Shown here in pieces: positions 63,129 through 64,000 of a stretch of 64,000 nt of DNA (position 1 is its first letter; each line of letters starts with the position of its first letter). A program made the translations under genes and the position numbers. Source of the DNA: an uncultured Oceanospirillaceae bacterium (GTDB lineage Bacteria > Pseudomonadota > Gammaproteobacteria > Pseudomonadales > Balneatricaceae); the NCBI GenBank assembly GCA_937138495.1, contig CAKZPE010000050.1:1-64000 (forward strand), given 5' to 3'. The notes under the pieces were generated by a model. The model was not told the origin of the DNA. It ran no database searches and saw nothing but the letters and a program-made list of their open reading frames with translations.

Positions 63129-64000
63129 AGTTTGTAATGCCACGGTTTGATAAAGCTCAGGTATTGGTGGTGGGTGATCTGATGCTGGACCGCTATTGGC
63201 ATGGCCCGACGTCACGGATTTCTCCGGAAGCGCCTGTGCCTGTAGTTAAAGTTGAACAGTGTGAAGACCGTCCCGGCGGCGCCGCGAACGTGGCACTGAA
63301 TATTTCTGCTCTGGGAGCAGGGGTTTCGCTGATTGGTCTGGTAGGGGAAGACGAAGCCGGCAGCGCGCTGGAAACCCGGTTAGCATCAGCCCGGGTGAAC
63401 TGCCAGTTCTGTACCAGCAATAATGAGCCAACAATTACCAAGCTCAGAGTGATGAGCCGTCATCAGCAACTGATCCGGCTGGATTTTGAGGAACGTTTTG
63501 CCGCTGATTACAGTGATGATTTGCAGCAGCAGATCGGTGCGCTGTTACAGAATGTCGGTGTGATGATTCTGTCGGACTATAACAAAGGCACCTTAAGTGA
63601 TCCGCAGGCACTGATTGCGCAAGCTAAGGCTGCGGGAGTGCCGGTTTTGGTTGATCCGAAAGGCAGTAATTTTGACCGGTATAAAGGCGCGACACTGCTC
63701 ACGCCCAATCTGAGTGAGTTCGAAGGCGTTGTAGGCGCCTGTCATTCAGAGCACGAGCTGGTAAGCAAGGCACAGGAGCTGATTGAAACGCTGGAGCTGG
63801 AAGCGTTACTGGTTACCCGCAGTGAACAGGGCATGACCCTGATTCGCGCCGGTCAGGGCGAGGTGCACTTTCCTGCCCGGGCAAGAGAGGTATTTGATGT
63901 TACCGGGGCGGGCGATACCGTTATTTCTACACTGGCCAGTGCTCTGGCCGCCGGAGAGCCTATTGAAGTTGCCACGGGGCTGGCGAACATGGCCGCCAGC
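63125..64000 (+). CDS. hldE: Bifunctional heptose 7-phosphate kinase/ADP-heptose synthase HldE (3' partial)
   Basis: Makes ADP-heptose, the donor used by WaaC and WaaF. 292 codons are in the window, covering most of the N-terminal PfkB-type kinase domain: [29 protein letters not shown] (about 14-42), [11 protein letters not shown] (about 49-59), [11 protein letters not shown] and [14 protein letters not shown] (about 258-271). The cytidylyltransferase domain would lie beyond the edge. ATG 63125 overlaps the msbA stop as ATGA. Whether it is full-length cannot be seen. Confidence 0.95.
   Translation, partial: MKFVMPRFDKAQVLVVGDLMLDRYWHGPTSRISPEAPVPVVKVEQCEDRPGGAANVALNISALGAGVSLIGLVGEDEAGSALETRLASARVNCQFCTSNNEPTITKLRVMSRHQQLIRLDFEERFAADYSDDLQQQIGALLQNVGVMILSDYNKGTLSDPQALIAQAKAAGVPVLVDPKGSNFDRYKGATLLTPNLSEFEGVVGACHSEHELVSKAQELIETLELEALLVTRSEQGMTLIRAGQGEVHFPARAREVFDVTGAGDTVISTLASALAAGEPIEVATGLANMAAS

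Overview
The window is a chromosomal segment from a Gram-negative gammaproteobacterium, most likely a marine, Oceanospirillales-type organism. The basis is the ftsY-ftsE-ftsX-rpoH order, the thiS-thiG-trmB block, a glnE followed by LPS-core genes, and a carnitine/betaine CoA operon. The genus cannot be fixed from sequence reading alone. I see no tRNA, rRNA, insertion sequence, prophage or CRISPR array. Coding density is high and most convergent gene ends share a hairpin terminator.

Layout. 1-3917: ftsY (5'-truncated, beginning inside an in-frame GAGCCA hexanucleotide array), ftsE, ftsX and rpoH. 4009-6398: a DUF423 membrane protein, thiS, thiG and trmB. 6890-11200: a 991-residue fusion of a phosphoserine-aminotransferase-like domain to a 2-hydroxyacid (phosphoglycerate) dehydrogenase domain, followed by a glycerate 2-kinase. 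11185-14244: a divergent pair of signalling proteins (membrane HD-GYP; EAL-like/HDOD). 14316-16148: ilvD. 16349-19469: a small membrane protein, then a PepSY protein with a PhoP/PhoQ-type two-component system. 19524-24218 (minus strand): argE, argA, a DUF898 membrane protein and an M48 protease. 24351-26329 (minus): a DUF47/PhoU-like protein and a Pit phosphate transporter. 26728-29664: glnE. 29727-31910: a secreted phytase/esterase-like protein preceded by a well-formed Pho box. 32091-33131: a polytopic membrane protein of unknown role. 33181-37011: an MFS transporter and a Cys/Met-metabolism PLP enzyme, divergent from a MocR regulator with a repeat-type operator between them. 37233-43001: a thioesterase, acyl-CoA dehydrogenase, NDP-forming acyl-CoA synthetase, CaiD and GlxA/CdhR-like regulator set, read here as a carnitine/gamma-butyrobetaine CoA pathway. 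43109-44104: ilvE.

From 44563 to the end is a lipopolysaccharide locus: a phosphoethanolamine-transferase-like enzyme, heptosyltransferases WaaF and WaaC, two kinase-fold proteins, a WaaE-like and a GT4 glycosyltransferase, two O-antigen-ligase-like proteins, two LtaS-type phosphotransferases, a lipid A acyltransferase, MsbA and HldE (3'-truncated). Inside it sits a visibly AT-rich two-gene insert (GT25 glycosyltransferase and second ligase-like protein, about 56240-58365) that looks horizontally acquired.

The most interesting items are the aminotransferase-dehydrogenase fusion beside glycerate 2-kinase, the CaiD-containing CoA operon, the Pho-box-driven phytase-like protein, the MocR operator that overlaps its own start codon, and the LPS locus with three alkaline-phosphatase-fold transferases and an AT-rich variable core.
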